Below the pieces are notes generated by a model. It worked only from the letters and a program-made list of their open reading frames with translations. It searched no databases and had not been told where the DNA came from. This document shows, piece by piece, positions 9,715 through 20,035 of a DNA stretch of 64,000 nucleotides. The position numbers were made by a program, and so were the translations under genes. Within the stretch, counting starts at the first letter, position 1. Every line of letters begins with the position of its first letter. The DNA is taken from positions 47,003-111,002 of the forward strand of contig CABYZG010000005.1 of the NCBI GenBank assembly GCA_902523455.1, in the 5' to 3' direction. Origin of the DNA: an uncultured Pelagibacteraceae bacterium (GTDB lineage: Bacteria; Pseudomonadota; Alphaproteobacteria; Pelagibacterales; AG-422-B15).

Positions 9715-11844
9715 ATGGCACAATCAACAGTCTATAAACCTGCGAAACTAATTGATAAGAATCTTGATTCTAAATTAATAGAAAAAGCTTATTCTTTTGC
9801 AGTCGAGTGTCATAAGTCACAAAAAAGGCATTCAGGTGATCCTTATATATCTCATCCAGTTGCAGTTGCTGATATACTATTAAACTTAAAGTTAGATACT
9901 TCCACAATTATAACGGGCCTTTTACATGACACACTTGAGGATACTCTTGCTACGGAAAATGAAATTGAAGAAAAATTTGGAAAAGAAGTCCTTCAATTAG
10001 TAAACGGCGTTACAAAACTTTCAAAAATTGAAACGTATACTGAAAATAAATTCCAGGCTGAAAATTTCAGAAAATTAATTTTAGCAATGTCGAAGGATAT
10101 CAGAGTTTTGTTAGTAAAGTTAGCTGACCGTTTACACAACATGAGAACGATTCAATTTATTCCACAGGAAAAAAGACGACAACGTATTGCATCGGAAACA
10201 TTAGAAATTTATGCCCCCCTTGCTGGAAGATTGGGAATGCATGAATTCAAAGACGAGTTGGAAGATTTATCATTTCAAATTTTAAATCCATCTGCATATT
10301 CCTCATTGATGACAAGAATTGAGTATTTAAAGAAAGATAAATCTAATTTAACAGATAAAATAAAGACAAGGATCTTTAGTCTTTTAGAAAAAAATGAAAT
10401 TGATTGTCAAATAATAGGACGTGAAAAAAAAATCTTCTCTGTATGGAATAAAATGCAGAATAAGCAAATTGCTTTTAGACAATTGTCGGATATTTTTGCT
10501 TATAGGATTATCACTAATAGCATTGAAGATTGTTATAGTATATTGGGCATCATTCATAACCGGTGGTCTGCTGTACCAGGCTCATTTAAGGATTATATAT
10601 CGACACCAAAAATAAATAATTATCAGTCTATTCATACAACGATTGTCGGCCCTGAAAGACAGAGAGTTGAACTTCAAATTCGAACGAATGAAATGAACAC
10701 TATAGCAGATAAGGGTATAGCGGCACACTGGAGCTATAAAGAGAATTATAATTTAGTAGATAACTCTTCTTCAGATCCAGTTAATGTTACTTGGTTGAGA
10801 GATTTAGTAGAAATATTGGACAGCGGTGGAAGCTCTGAGGACTTACTTGAAGCTACAAAATTAGAAATGTTTCAGGATCAAGTTTTTTGTTTTACACCGA
10901 AAGGTGACTTAATTCATTTGCCTGCAAATTCTAACTCTATCGATTTTGCTTATGCCCTTCATTCTGAAATTGGAAATCGTTGCGTTGGATGCAAGATTAA
11001 TGGAAAACCTAGACCCTTATTTACAAAACTTCAAAATGGAGATGAGATTGAAGTACTAACATCAAAAAAACCATCTCCATCTGAAACTTGGGAAAATATT
11101 GTTACAACTGCAAAGGCGCAGTCATCGATAAAAAGATTTTTTAAAAAGCAAGAAAAAGATGAATTCACAAGTCTAGGGTTAAAAATATTACACAAAGTCA
11201 CAGGTAGAAATGAAGATATTTCAAACACAGAAATTAGTAATTTTGCAAAAAGTTTTAATAGGAAAAGTCCTGAGGAGTTTCTTGTTGCAATTGGTAAAGG
11301 AAGTATAAAGCCACATCAATTATCAAAGCTTAAGCCCCGTTCAACTTTATCATTTTTTTCTCGATACAGAAGAAGAGACACAAACGATAAGATGCCTTTA
11401 GAGATAAGTAACTTCCAACCTGGAATTGCAATTCATTATGCAGAATGCTGTTTCCCTTTGCCCAATGAAAATATTTTGGGACTTACATCAGAAGATTCAG
11501 GTGTAATCATTCACTCCAGTTTATGTAAGGAGCTAGATAAAGAAACAAAAAAAGAAGATTGGATCACTGCCTCATGGAAAGATGTTGATCCAAAGCAGTA
11601 TTTTTCGTCAAGAATAAAAGTCTCAGTTAAAAATGAACCTGGATCTTTAGGTAAATTAGCAACCATTGTTGGAAGTGCAGGCGGCAATATAACTAACCTT
11701 AACATATCTGAAAAAGGGGATGATTATTTTGATATGATTTTTATTATTGACGTCCATAATCTTGATCATCTGGATAAGATTATAGAAACTATCTCAGAAG
11801 TAGATATTGTAAGTTCTGTAAGTAGGCTTTTGATAAATTTATGA
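9715..11844 (+). CDS. spoT: bifunctional (p)ppGpp synthetase/hydrolase, RelA/SpoT (Rsh) family
   Basis: A 709-residue enzyme that makes and degrades (p)ppGpp, the alarmone for amino-acid and carbon starvation. The domain order is complete. The HD hydrolase spans about residues 25-190, with H47 and HD at 71-72 in LLHDTLEDT. The synthetase is at about 230-345 (FKDYISTPK, NYQSIHTT, ELQIRT, AAHWSYKE). A TGS domain lies at about 390-450 and a C-terminal ACT domain at about 640-705. The intact HD motif argues for a bifunctional enzyme. pyrE follows with an ATGA overlap. rpoZ, often beside this gene, is absent here. Confidence 0.95.
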   Translation: MAQSTVYKPAKLIDKNLDSKLIEKAYSFAVECHKSQKRHSGDPYISHPVAVADILLNLKLDTSTIITGLLHDTLEDTLATENEIEEKFGKEVLQLVNGVTKLSKIETYTENKFQAENFRKLILAMSKDIRVLLVKLADRLHNMRTIQFIPQEKRRQRIASETLEIYAPLAGRLGMHEFKDELEDLSFQILNPSAYSSLMTRIEYLKKDKSNLTDKIKTRIFSLLEKNEIDCQIIGREKKIFSVWNKMQNKQIAFRQLSDIFAYRIITNSIEDCYSILGIIHNRWSAVPGSFKDYISTPKINNYQSIHTTIVGPERQRVELQIRTNEMNTIADKGIAAHWSYKENYNLVDNSSSDPVNVTWLRDLVEILDSGGSSEDLLEATKLEMFQDQVFCFTPKGDLIHLPANSNSIDFAYALHSEIGNRCVGCKINGKPRPLFTKLQNGDEIEVLTSKKPSPSETWENIVTTAKAQSSIKRFFKKQEKDEFTSLGLKILHKVTGRNEDISNTEISNFAKSFNRKSPEEFLVAIGKGSIKPHQLSKLKPRSTLSFFSRYRRRDTNDKMPLEISNFQPGIAIHYAECCFPLPNENILGLTSEDSGVIIHSSLCKELDKETKKEDWITASWKDVDPKQYFSSRIKVSVKNEPGSLGKLATIVGSAGGNITNLNISEKGDDYFDMIFIIDVHNLDHLDKIIETISEVDIVSSVSRLLINL

Positions 11845-12425
11845 AGACTGAAAAAGAAATAAAAGATTTTTTTGAAAAAGTAGAAGCTATTCAGAATGGA
11901 CATTTTATACTTTCATCGGGAAAAAGATCCAAAATTTACTTCCAGTGTTCAAAGTTATTTGAAGACCCTCGAAATGGAGAAATGGTCTGCGAAGAGTTAA
12001 AGTACAGGGTGCAAGAAAATATTGATGACGAGATTGATTATGTGATTTCTCCTGCTTTAGGAGGTCTTCTCGTAGGGTATGAGCTTGCAAGATCTTTAGG
12101 ATCTAAATTTATATTCTATGAGAGAGTCGATAACGAATTTGAATTGAGGAGAGGCTTTAATATTAAGGAAAATGCAAACGTCTTATTCGTTGAGGATGTA
12201 ATTACAACAGGGAAATCAACAAATGAATGTTTAGATAAACTAAAACTCCTAAATGTTAATTTATTAGGCATCGCAGCAATCGTTGATCGTTCAAATCATA
12301 AATTATTTAAAGATCACAATGTGATATCAGTCCTAAAACTAGATATTCCAATTTATGATCCCAACAACCTTCCAAACGATCTTAATAAAATACCTGCAAC
12401 AAAACCTGGTAGTAGAGTAATATAA
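11841..12425 (+). CDS. pyrE: orotate phosphoribosyltransferase
   Basis: A 194-residue enzyme that joins orotate and PRPP to form OMP. The PRPP-binding motif VLFVEDVITTGKST and the N-terminal FILSSGKRSKIYFQC are clear. It starts inside the spoT stop (ATGA), and its TAA is directly followed by the pdxJ ATG, so spoT-pyrE-pdxJ-acpS read as one tightly packed unit. pyrB is encoded 10 kb away on the other strand. Confidence 0.93.
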   Translation: MKTEKEIKDFFEKVEAIQNGHFILSSGKRSKIYFQCSKLFEDPRNGEMVCEELKYRVQENIDDEIDYVISPALGGLLVGYELARSLGSKFIFYERVDNEFELRRGFNIKENANVLFVEDVITTGKSTNECLDKLKLLNVNLLGIAAIVDRSNHKLFKDHNVISVLKLDIPIYDPNNLPNDLNKIPATKPGSRVI

Positions 12426-13166
12426 ATGACCCTACCTCGTCTTGGTGTAAATATTGATCACGTAGCAACTCTTAGAAATGCCAGAGGAGAAAACTATCCA
12501 AGCCCATTAAGAGCTGCTCTTTTGTGCCAAGAATATGGAGCAGATGGCATAACTACGCATCTAAGAGAAGATAGGCGTCATATAAGAGACGATGATATTA
12601 ATGAAATTATTGAGAACATTTCCATCCCATTAAATTTTGAAATGGCACCAACCGATGAAATGGTTAACATAGCAGTGAATGCAGGTCCGAATGCATGTTG
12701 TATTGTTCCAGAAAAAAGAGAAGAAATTACCACTGAAGGCGGAATAGATGTGAGAAGTAATCATAATATTCTCGTACCAAAAATTGAAAAGATAAAAAAA
12801 AATAACATAAGGGTCTCTTTGTTCATAGACGCTTCAATGGACCAAATCAAAATGGCCAAAGAGATTGGCGCTGACATTGTAGAGCTTCATACGGGAGAAT
12901 TTTGCCGTAAAATAAACTATAATGAAGATGCTTCATCAGAACTTGAACGAATTAGAGAAGCCGCAGATTTTAGTAATAGCATTGGACTTGAATTACATTT
13001 TGGTCACGGAATAACATTCGATTCTGTAGGGGAACTATCTAAGATAAAGGAAGTAAAAGAGTTTAACATTGGACATTTTATCATTTCTGAGTCAGTTTTT
13101 CTTGGACTAGAAAAATCAATAAGTAAATTTAGAGAACTGATTAAAAAAGGAAGGGAAATTCAGTGA
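12426..13166 (+). CDS. pdxJ: pyridoxine 5'-phosphate synthase
   Basis: A 246-residue TIM-barrel enzyme that closes the pyridine ring from 3-amino-2-oxopropyl phosphate and deoxyxylulose 5-phosphate in vitamin B6 synthesis. The signature N-terminus LGVNIDHVATLRNARG and the later THLREDRRHI, FEMAP and HFGHGI are all present. pyrE ends on the base before its ATG, and acpS starts inside its stop (GTGA). The pdxJ-acpS-lepB-rnc-era order is seen in many proteobacteria. Confidence 0.96.
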   Translation: MTLPRLGVNIDHVATLRNARGENYPSPLRAALLCQEYGADGITTHLREDRRHIRDDDINEIIENISIPLNFEMAPTDEMVNIAVNAGPNACCIVPEKREEITTEGGIDVRSNHNILVPKIEKIKKNNIRVSLFIDASMDQIKMAKEIGADIVELHTGEFCRKINYNEDASSELERIREAADFSNSIGLELHFGHGITFDSVGELSKIKEVKEFNIGHFIISESVFLGLEKSISKFRELIKKGREIQ

Positions 13167-13543
13167 TAGGACTAGGATCAGATTTAATTGATATTCGCAG
13201 AATAGAAAACACGCTTTCAAAGTTTGGAGATAGGTTTAAAAAAAGAATTTTTACAGAAAATGAGATAAAAAAATGTGAAAGAAGAAAAGAAAGTGCAGCT
13301 TGTTATGCTAAAAGGTTTGCAGCTAAGGAAGCTGCGGCAAAGGCTCTTGGTACAGGTTTTAGAAAAGGAGTATTTTGGAGAGATTTAGAAGTTACCAATC
13401 TACCCTCAGGAAAACCTACGATTACTTTTCATGGAAATTCTCAGCTTCAACTCAAAAAAATTGCGAACGATAAGGAGCCAGACATAAGTTTAACAATTAC
13501 TGATGAGTTTCCTTACGCTCAAGCAATTGTAACAATTAATTAA
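13163..13543 (+). CDS. acpS: holo-[acyl-carrier-protein] synthase
   Basis: A 126-residue phosphopantetheinyl transferase that loads coenzyme A's 4'-phosphopantetheine onto acyl carrier protein. Family residues are the Asp in GLGSDLIDIRRI and the Glu in AKRFAAKEAAAKALG, which bind Mg. The start is GTG, overlapping the pdxJ stop by four bases (GTGA). Position and length are typical. Confidence 0.95.
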   Translation: MIGLGSDLIDIRRIENTLSKFGDRFKKRIFTENEIKKCERRKESAACYAKRFAAKEAAAKALGTGFRKGVFWRDLEVTNLPSGKPTITFHGNSQLQLKKIANDKEPDISLTITDEFPYAQAIVTIN

Positions 13544-13547
13544 TTTA

Positions 13548-14282
13548 ATGACCGATAAATTTCTTAGTAAATCATGGTTTAAATCAAATTTGTTAACATT
13601 GATTTATGCATTGTTAATAGCTTTATTGATCAGAACTTTTTTATTCCAACCATTTTTTATTCCCTCTTCCTCGATGGAACCAAACTTACTTATTGGTGAT
13701 CGGTTATTTGCTTCAAAATATGATTATGGTTATAGTAAACATTCATTTCCATTTAGTCTTGGGCCAATATCAGATCGAGTTTTATCAACAAATCCAGAAA
13801 GAGGAGATGTTATAATATTTAAACCGCCTCATACTAATTTGGACTATATTAAAAGATTAGTAGGTATGCCGGGTGATATAATTAAAGTTATAGATGGTAA
13901 ATTAATCATTAATGGTGAAAGCGCTAAATATAAAGAATTAAGAGAGGATACAAAAATTTTAAAAAATGGACGCGTAGTAAAAGCAAGAGTTCTCATCGAA
14001 ACTTTACCAAATGGAAAATCATATGAAATTTATAATTATATAGACGGATCCCCTGGTGATAATACTAATGAAATAATTGTTCCTAACGACAGTTACTTTT
14101 TCCTAGGTGATAATAGAGATAATTCAAATGATAGCCGATTTTGGGGCTCTGTAAATTTTGATAGATTAGTAGGGAAGGCACAAATTATATTTTTTTCAAC
14201 CGAAGGTGGTTCAAAATTTTATGAAATTTGGAAGTGGCCTTTTGATATACAATTTAAAAGGCTGCTTAAGCTAATAAGTTAA
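13548..14282 (+). CDS. lepB: signal peptidase I
   Basis: A 244-residue inner-membrane serine protease that removes signal peptides from exported proteins. One N-terminal membrane segment (about residues 14-33) precedes PSSSMEP with nucleophile S42. General-base K102 lies in DYIKRLVGMPGD, and LGDNRDNSNDSRFWG is the conserved C-terminal box. It starts 4 bases after acpS and overlaps the rnc ATG by one base. Confidence 0.96.
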   Translation: MTDKFLSKSWFKSNLLTLIYALLIALLIRTFLFQPFFIPSSSMEPNLLIGDRLFASKYDYGYSKHSFPFSLGPISDRVLSTNPERGDVIIFKPPHTNLDYIKRLVGMPGDIIKVIDGKLIINGESAKYKELREDTKILKNGRVVKARVLIETLPNGKSYEIYNYIDGSPGDNTNEIIVPNDSYFFLGDNRDNSNDSRFWGSVNFDRLVGKAQIIFFSTEGGSKFYEIWKWPFDIQFKRLLKLIS

Positions 14283-14962
14283 TGGAAAAAAATTTATCAA
14301 TTTTAGAAAAAAAAATTTCGTACAAATTTAAAGACAAAACCCTATTAAAACTGGCAGTCACACATAAGAGTTTTAAAAAACTAGAAAGTAATGAAAATTT
14401 AGAATTTCTCGGTGATAGGGTGTTAGGATTAGTAATTTCAGAAAAACTTTTAATAGATAAACCAGGTAAACAAGAGGGTTCTCTCGACAAAATGCTAAGT
14501 AGTCTGGTAGACAGAAATGCCTGCCATGAAATAGCAAAAAAAATATCCCTTGGAGATTTTATTCTTTTAGGACAAACTGAAAAATCATCACGCGGTAACA
14601 ATAAAAAAAGTATTCTATCTGATGCATGTGAAGCATTGTTGGGAGCAATATATTTAGACTCTAGCTTTACTCAAGTAAGAAAAGTTATATTAGCATTATG
14701 GAAAACAAAGTTTGATAATATTGCTGAAGATATTATTGATGCAAAATCAATGCTACAAGAGTGGACTCTAAAAAAATATAAAACCCTTCCTAAGTATAAA
14801 ACAATCAGTAAAACTGGTCCTGACCATAATCCTAAATTTAAAATTCAAGTTGAATTTATGAATTATAAAAAAGCTATAGGAACTTCTTCATCAATAAAAG
14901 AATCAGAAAAAAATGCTGCACTTGCTTTCATAGAGAAAAATAAGATAAATTCTATTAAATGA
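14282..14962 (+). CDS. rnc: ribonuclease III
   Basis: A 226-residue double-strand-specific endoribonuclease for rRNA maturation and mRNA turnover. The signature NENLEFLGDRVLG has metal ligands E41 and D45. SDACEALLGAIYLD supplies D114 and E117. A dsRNA-binding domain fills about residues 155-222. It overlaps lepB (TAATG) and era (ATGA), the usual lepB-rnc-era arrangement. Confidence 0.97.
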   Translation: MEKNLSILEKKISYKFKDKTLLKLAVTHKSFKKLESNENLEFLGDRVLGLVISEKLLIDKPGKQEGSLDKMLSSLVDRNACHEIAKKISLGDFILLGQTEKSSRGNNKKSILSDACEALLGAIYLDSSFTQVRKVILALWKTKFDNIAEDIIDAKSMLQEWTLKKYKTLPKYKTISKTGPDHNPKFKIQVEFMNYKKAIGTSSSIKESEKNAALAFIEKNKINSIK

Positions 14963-15807
14963 AGAGTGGAAACATTGTATTAATTGGACCAACAAATTCT
15001 GGAAAGTCATCTCTTGTTAATAAAATAATGGGACAGCGGGTATCACTTGTTTCAAGAAAAAAACAGTCAACTACATTTAATCAAAAGGTCTATAAGAAAT
15101 TCTCTGAAAACGAATTTATTATCCAAGATACTCCAGGTTTTTTTTCGAGTAGAAAAAAAATTAATAATAATATCATTTCATCTCCACTTGCAGAAATTGA
15201 GACTTCAGATTTAATTTACGTTGTTGTAGATATTTCGTTAAGAATTAATAATGAATATAAAAAAATTATTAACTCCCTAGAAAATAAAATTGAAAAACAG
15301 CATGTATTTCTAATACTAAATAAAATAGACAAAGTTAAGAAAGATAGAGTACTTAGCGCAATTAAATTTTATTCAAAAGAAAAAATATTTAATGAAATAT
15401 TTCCAATTTCAAGTCTCACAGGTGAAGGTGTTGTAAATCTCATAAAATTTTCAAAGAAATTTACTATTAAAACCTCAATAAAAAGCAAGCCTTCTAGTAA
15501 TATACAGATTAAGAAGAAGCTATTTTATTCAGAAGTAACACGAGAAAAAATACTAGATAAGATACATAGAGAGATACCTTATCAGTGTGATGTCGTAACT
15601 GAAAAGATTAATAAGGTTGCAAGTCAGATCAAAATATATCAATCGATTGTAGTTAAAAGAAAATCACATAAGAATATACTTGTTGGAAAGAAAGGTTCAA
15701 TGTTGAAAGAAATTGGTCAAGCGTCAAGAAAAGAAATTGCAAGATTTGAAAACAAAAAGATTCACCTATTTTTATTTGTAAAGCTGGCTAAAGAAAAGAA
15801 AATATGA
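14959..15807 (+). CDS. era: GTPase Era
   Basis: A 282-residue GTPase that binds the 3' end of 16S rRNA during small-subunit assembly. G1 is GPTNSGKSSLV (residues 10-20), G3 is DTPGF and G4 is NKID. The C-terminal KH domain (about 195-275) includes LVGKKGSMLKEIGQASRKEI. The KH part is very lysine-rich, in keeping with the AT-rich genome. ATGA overlaps with both rnc and recO. Confidence 0.96.
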   Translation: MKSGNIVLIGPTNSGKSSLVNKIMGQRVSLVSRKKQSTTFNQKVYKKFSENEFIIQDTPGFFSSRKKINNNIISSPLAEIETSDLIYVVVDISLRINNEYKKIINSLENKIEKQHVFLILNKIDKVKKDRVLSAIKFYSKEKIFNEIFPISSLTGEGVVNLIKFSKKFTIKTSIKSKPSSNIQIKKKLFYSEVTREKILDKIHREIPYQCDVVTEKINKVASQIKIYQSIVVKRKSHKNILVGKKGSMLKEIGQASRKEIARFENKKIHLFLFVKLAKEKKI

Positions 15808-16526
15808 GGTGGTCTGGAACAGGATTTGTATTAGGATTTAAAAAATATAATGAGTCATCCTATATTTTAGATGCGTTTACAGAAGACCATGGAAGGCATA
15901 AGGGATTAATCAGAGGAATACATTCAAAAAACTTACGTGCAGTAATAGAGCCAGGAAATGAAGTAATGTTAAATTGGTCTGGACGTTTAGAAAGTCACTT
16001 GGGTAATTATACTATTGAACCTATTAAATTGTGGTCATCTTATATACTGAATCGTAAAGTAAATTTGCATGGCATAAATTCTATTTGTTCAATAATTATA
16101 TCTACTATGGCAGAGAAACAGCAAAATGCGTTTATGTATGAAAAGTCACTAAGTCTAATAAAAGATATATGTAAAAATAAAGAAGATTGGATCAAAAGTT
16201 ATATTTTTTGGGAAATTGATTTACTGTCAGATATCGGTTACGGCCTAGATTTAACTGAATGTGCAGTAACATCTGAGAAAGAAAATTTAAAGTTTGTTTC
16301 GCCAAGTAGTGGAAGGGCTGTAACCATAGAAGGAGCAGGATCTTATAAAGATAAACTATTTAAACTACCCAACTTTTTAATCCACAGATCGTCTAAATAT
16401 AATAATGAGGATTTAGAGAACGCACTTAGTCTGACAGAGCATTTTTTTCGTAAGAGATTTTATGAGCCAAATAATCTTAATTTCCCAAAAAGCAGGAATC
16501 ATCTAAAAATTTCAATTATAAAATGA
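15804..16526 (+). CDS. recO: DNA repair protein RecO
   Basis: A 240-residue recombination mediator that, with RecR, loads RecA onto SSB-coated DNA. The N-terminal OB-fold region has the family pattern ([29 protein letters not shown]). The middle [15 protein letters not shown] matches RecO. No zinc-binding cysteine cluster is obvious. ATGA overlaps on both sides place it in the lepB-rnc-era-recO-parC run. Confidence 0.93.
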   Translation: MRWSGTGFVLGFKKYNESSYILDAFTEDHGRHKGLIRGIHSKNLRAVIEPGNEVMLNWSGRLESHLGNYTIEPIKLWSSYILNRKVNLHGINSICSIIISTMAEKQQNAFMYEKSLSLIKDICKNKEDWIKSYIFWEIDLLSDIGYGLDLTECAVTSEKENLKFVSPSSGRAVTIEGAGSYKDKLFKLPNFLIHRSSKYNNEDLENALSLTEHFFRKRFYEPNNLNFPKSRNHLKISIIK

Positions 16527-18727
16527 AAATCAAAAACATTAACTTCACTGACGCGTTAGAAGAAAAGTATCTTGCATACGCACTTTCAACAATTACTCAT
16601 CGAGCGCTACCAGATATTCGTGATGGGCTAAAGCCGGTTCATAGAAGGCTATTGTTTGCAATGTTTCAATTAAGGTTAAACTCAAGTTCTGGTTTTAAGA
16701 AATCAGCAAGAATAGTTGGCGATGTAATTGGTAAATTTCACCCACACGGAGATCAATCTGTTTATGAAGCACTGGTGAGATTAGCTCAGAATTTTTCAAC
16801 AAGGTATCCGTTAGTTGATGGCCAAGGAAATTTCGGTAACATTGATGGAGATAATGCAGCTGCAATGAGATATACAGAGGCAAGATTGACTGCGTTAGCA
16901 GAGCTAATGCTAAAAGATATATCAGAGGATACCATTGATTATATTAATACATATGATGGCATCGATCACGAGCCAATCGTTCTTCCATCAGCGTTTCCAA
17001 ATTTGCTAGCTAATGGAAGTTCAGGAATTGCAGTTGGCATGGCGACAAATATTCCTCCCCATAACATCAATGAATTATTTAGGGCTTTATCAAAATTATT
17101 AAAAAATCCAAATTATACTAACTCACAATTACTAAAGCTTATTCCAGGACCAGATTTTCCAACAGGAGGAGAAATCATTGACAGTGATGATGCATTGAAA
17201 GATGCCTATGTCAAAGGAAAGGGAACAATAAGGCTTCGGGCAAGATGGAAAAAAGAAGACCTTGGAAGAGGTCAATATCAAATTATCGTCTATGAAATTC
17301 CCTATCAAGTAAATAAAGCCAGAATTATAGAAAAAATATCTGATCTTATTGATAATAAGAAAGCAAATTACCTAGAGGCAATTCAAGATGAGTCTGCAGA
17401 AGACATCAGAATAGTTCTCATTCCAAAAAATAGAAGTTTTAAAGCTGAAGTAATTTTTGAGGACTTATGTAAGAATTCAGATTTAGAAATTAGATACGCC
17501 ATCAATTTTAATGCGATCAATCACAAACTCGAGCCAAAATTATTTTCACTTAAAGAGAGCTTAAAATCATTTATTGACCATCGGTTTAATGTTTTAAAAA
17601 GAAGAACAAAGTATCGATTAATTCAAACTGAGAATAGGCTTGAAATACTCAAAGGTTTTTTAATAGTTTATAAAAATTTAAACAAAGTAATTAAAATTAT
17701 TAGAACAGAAGCAGATCCTGAGAAAAAGTTGATTAGCATATTTAGAATAAATAAAAGGCAAGCCGAAGCAATACTGGCAATGAGGCTAAGGCAATTAAAA
17801 AAATTAGAAGAAAAAGAAATCAAAAAAGAAAATGAAGATTTGAATATATACAAGAAAGAATTAAACAAACTACTAAAATCAAAAAAAGAGCAAATAAAGG
17901 AATTAAATTTAGAATTCACAAAAAGTTTAGAAATTTTTTCAAAAGATGAAAATGCTTCAAATAGAAAAACTATTGTTAATACAGAATATAAAGAAATTGA
18001 CTACTCGACTGAAGAATTTGAAAGTAAAGATCCCATAACAGTGATACTCTCAAAAAATGGATGGATTAAAACTATAAAAGGACATCAGGATGATTATACA
18101 AACGTGAAGTATAAAGAAGGAGATGCTGAGAAATTTATTATAAAATTAAAAAATAATAGTAAACTTCTGCTTTTTTCTACTTTAGGTAAATTTTATACAA
18201 TTAATTGTAACAAAATATCTGCAGGAAGAGGTTTTGGCGATCCTGTCAGTCTATTGATAGATAAAAATGATAATGAAGAAATTTTATTTGCAACTACTTA
18301 TGAGCAAGAGAAGGAATATCTAATTACCAGTAGTGCAGGCAAGGGATTTTTTGTAAATACCTCAGATTTAATGGCGTCTACTAAATCGGGCAAAAGGGTT
18401 ATGAATTTAAAAGGTAATGATAAAGCCATCTCCTGTTTTCAAAAAAAAGGAGACTTAATAGCTGTTTTTAGTGGTGAAAAGAAAGCTGTAAAACTTCTAA
18501 TTTTTGATCATTCAGAAATACCTTTAATGCAAAAAGGAAGAGGGGTGACATTACAGAAATTCAAAAGTGGAAAAACTTTGAGTGGTATTTGCTTTGACTC
18601 TAAGGAAGGTATTTTAAATAATAATAATGGTAAAACTCTTTTGGCGGCCAATGAAATAAAAAAATGGCTGGGTAAAAGAGCTCAAGCTGGTAAAATTGAA
18701 CCTAAAAGTTTGCATTCCAAAATTTAA
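16523..18727 (+). CDS. parC: DNA topoisomerase IV subunit A
   Basis: The 734-residue DNA-cleaving subunit of topoisomerase IV, which decatenates daughter chromosomes. The catalytic tyrosine is Y117 in AAAMRYTEA, preceded by R116. The breakage-reunion region and a long coiled tower (about 340-480) are followed by a C-terminal beta-pinwheel with repeats such as [11 protein letters not shown]. The absence of a QRRGGKG GyrA box supports ParC over GyrA. At the position of E. coli ParC Ser80 the residue is Q78 ([10 protein letters not shown]), which I believe is usual in alphaproteobacterial ParC. ATGA overlap with recO. Confidence 0.92.
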   Translation: MKIKNINFTDALEEKYLAYALSTITHRALPDIRDGLKPVHRRLLFAMFQLRLNSSSGFKKSARIVGDVIGKFHPHGDQSVYEALVRLAQNFSTRYPLVDGQGNFGNIDGDNAAAMRYTEARLTALAELMLKDISEDTIDYINTYDGIDHEPIVLPSAFPNLLANGSSGIAVGMATNIPPHNINELFRALSKLLKNPNYTNSQLLKLIPGPDFPTGGEIIDSDDALKDAYVKGKGTIRLRARWKKEDLGRGQYQIIVYEIPYQVNKARIIEKISDLIDNKKANYLEAIQDESAEDIRIVLIPKNRSFKAEVIFEDLCKNSDLEIRYAINFNAINHKLEPKLFSLKESLKSFIDHRFNVLKRRTKYRLIQTENRLEILKGFLIVYKNLNKVIKIIRTEADPEKKLISIFRINKRQAEAILAMRLRQLKKLEEKEIKKENEDLNIYKKELNKLLKSKKEQIKELNLEFTKSLEIFSKDENASNRKTIVNTEYKEIDYSTEEFESKDPITVILSKNGWIKTIKGHQDDYTNVKYKEGDAEKFIIKLKNNSKLLLFSTLGKFYTINCNKISAGRGFGDPVSLLIDKNDNEEILFATTYEQEKEYLITSSAGKGFFVNTSDLMASTKSGKRVMNLKGNDKAISCFQKKGDLIAVFSGEKKAVKLLIFDHSEIPLMQKGRGVTLQKFKSGKTLSGICFDSKEGILNNNNGKTLLAANEIKKWLGKRAQAGKIEPKSLHSKI

Positions 18728-18745
18728 TATCTATCTTAGTTTTAT

Positions 18746-20035
18746 ATGGAAAACTATCCAGACAGTTACTATGCACAAAATATAGGAACCCTAAAGAAAC
18801 CTTATGATCAACTAATTGATGATCATGAGTGTGACATCTGTGTAGTCGGTGGAGGCTTTTCAGGACTATCAACAGCTATTGAGGCTGCAAAAAAAGGACT
18901 AAAGGTAATTGTTATTGAACAAAATTTATTTGGATGGGGCGCTTCGGGTAGAAATGGAGGTCAAATCTGGAATGACGTATCATGGGGTATTGACGTAATT
19001 GAGAAGAAATATGGAATGAAACTTGCAAGGCAAATTTGGGATATATCTCAAGCTTCTGTAGATTTAATTGATGATAGAATAAGGGAATTTGGCATTGAAT
19101 GTGAAAAAAAAAATGGGGGAATTAGTGCCGCTACTAGCGCGGCCAAACTTAGAGAGTACGAAGAAAATCGAGAGTATAAAATAAAAACATACAACTATAA
19201 TAATTTAGAACTCCTTGACAAAAATAGTGTCGATAAAGAAATTGGTTCATCACTTTATTACGGGGGTGTCCTTGATAAAGGTGCGGGGCATTTACATCCA
19301 ATTAAATATGCATTGGGTTTGGTAAAAGCGGCAGAAAAATTAAATGTCAAACTCTATGAAAGATCTTTGGTTACTAAGATTAATCAAACAAGTCATGCGG
19401 TTGAGGTTCTTACAGATAGAGGGATGGTAAAAGCTAAAAAAATAGCAGTATGTTGCAACGCCTATATAAAAGGTCTAAATTTGGGCATTGAAAATAGAAT
19501 AATGCCATGTGCTACTTATATTGTTTGTACTGAGCCGTTAAGTCAAAATTTACAGAGAGAAATACTGCCAAACGATTATTGCGTTAGTGATACAAATTTT
19601 GATTTAAATTATTATAGATTATCTGACAGCAAGAGAATGATATTTGGTGGAGCTGTAGGCTATTCACTAAAGATTGTAGAGGGATTAAAAAAAAGAACCA
19701 AGAGGCAATTAAATAAAGTTTATCCAAATTTAAGTGCATTAAAAATTGACTATATCTGGGGTGGATTAATAGCGTTAACAATGAATAGAGTGCCTGACAT
19801 TGGGATGGTGAATGATAAAATTTATTATGCTCAAGGCTTCTCAGGACATGGAGTTGCATTAACCGGAATTGCTGGAAAGATTTTAGCGGAAAATATGGTA
19901 AGTGAAAAAACAAAGGAGCTCGAGGCATTTGAAAAGATTAAACACAAAAATTTTCCTGGAGGAAGATTATTTAGGATGCCTTTACTTGTAACCATAAGCT
20001 CTATGCAAAGAATGATGGATATTTTTAATGTATAA
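18746..20035 (+). CDS. FAD-dependent oxidoreductase, DAO / gamma-glutamylputrescine oxidase-like
   Basis: A 429-residue D-amino-acid-oxidase-fold flavoprotein. The dinucleotide-binding motif CVVGGGFSGLSTAIEAA is at about residues 31-47. WGASGRNGGQIW follows at about 65-76, typical of PuuB-like oxidoreductases. Near the C-terminus YAQGFSGHGVALTGIAGK is the conserved FAD-closing segment. Members oxidise amines or amino acids; the substrate cannot be read from sequence. It overlaps the next gene by 8 bases. A role with the aguAB putrescine genes, 33 kb away, is only a guess. Confidence 0.83.
   Translation: MENYPDSYYAQNIGTLKKPYDQLIDDHECDICVVGGGFSGLSTAIEAAKKGLKVIVIEQNLFGWGASGRNGGQIWNDVSWGIDVIEKKYGMKLARQIWDISQASVDLIDDRIREFGIECEKKNGGISAATSAAKLREYEENREYKIKTYNYNNLELLDKNSVDKEIGSSLYYGGVLDKGAGHLHPIKYALGLVKAAEKLNVKLYERSLVTKINQTSHAVEVLTDRGMVKAKKIAVCCNAYIKGLNLGIENRIMPCATYIVCTEPLSQNLQREILPNDYCVSDTNFDLNYYRLSDSKRMIFGGAVGYSLKIVEGLKKRTKRQLNKVYPNLSALKIDYIWGGLIALTMNRVPDIGMVNDKIYYAQGFSGHGVALTGIAGKILAENMVSEKTKELEAFEKIKHKNFPGGRLFRMPLLVTISSMQRMMDIFNV

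Noticed and set aside
16750..16765. Quinolone-resistance substitution in ParC (Gln at the Ser80 position)
   Set aside because: Gln at this place appears to be the normal alphaproteobacterial residue, so it is not evidence of selected resistance.
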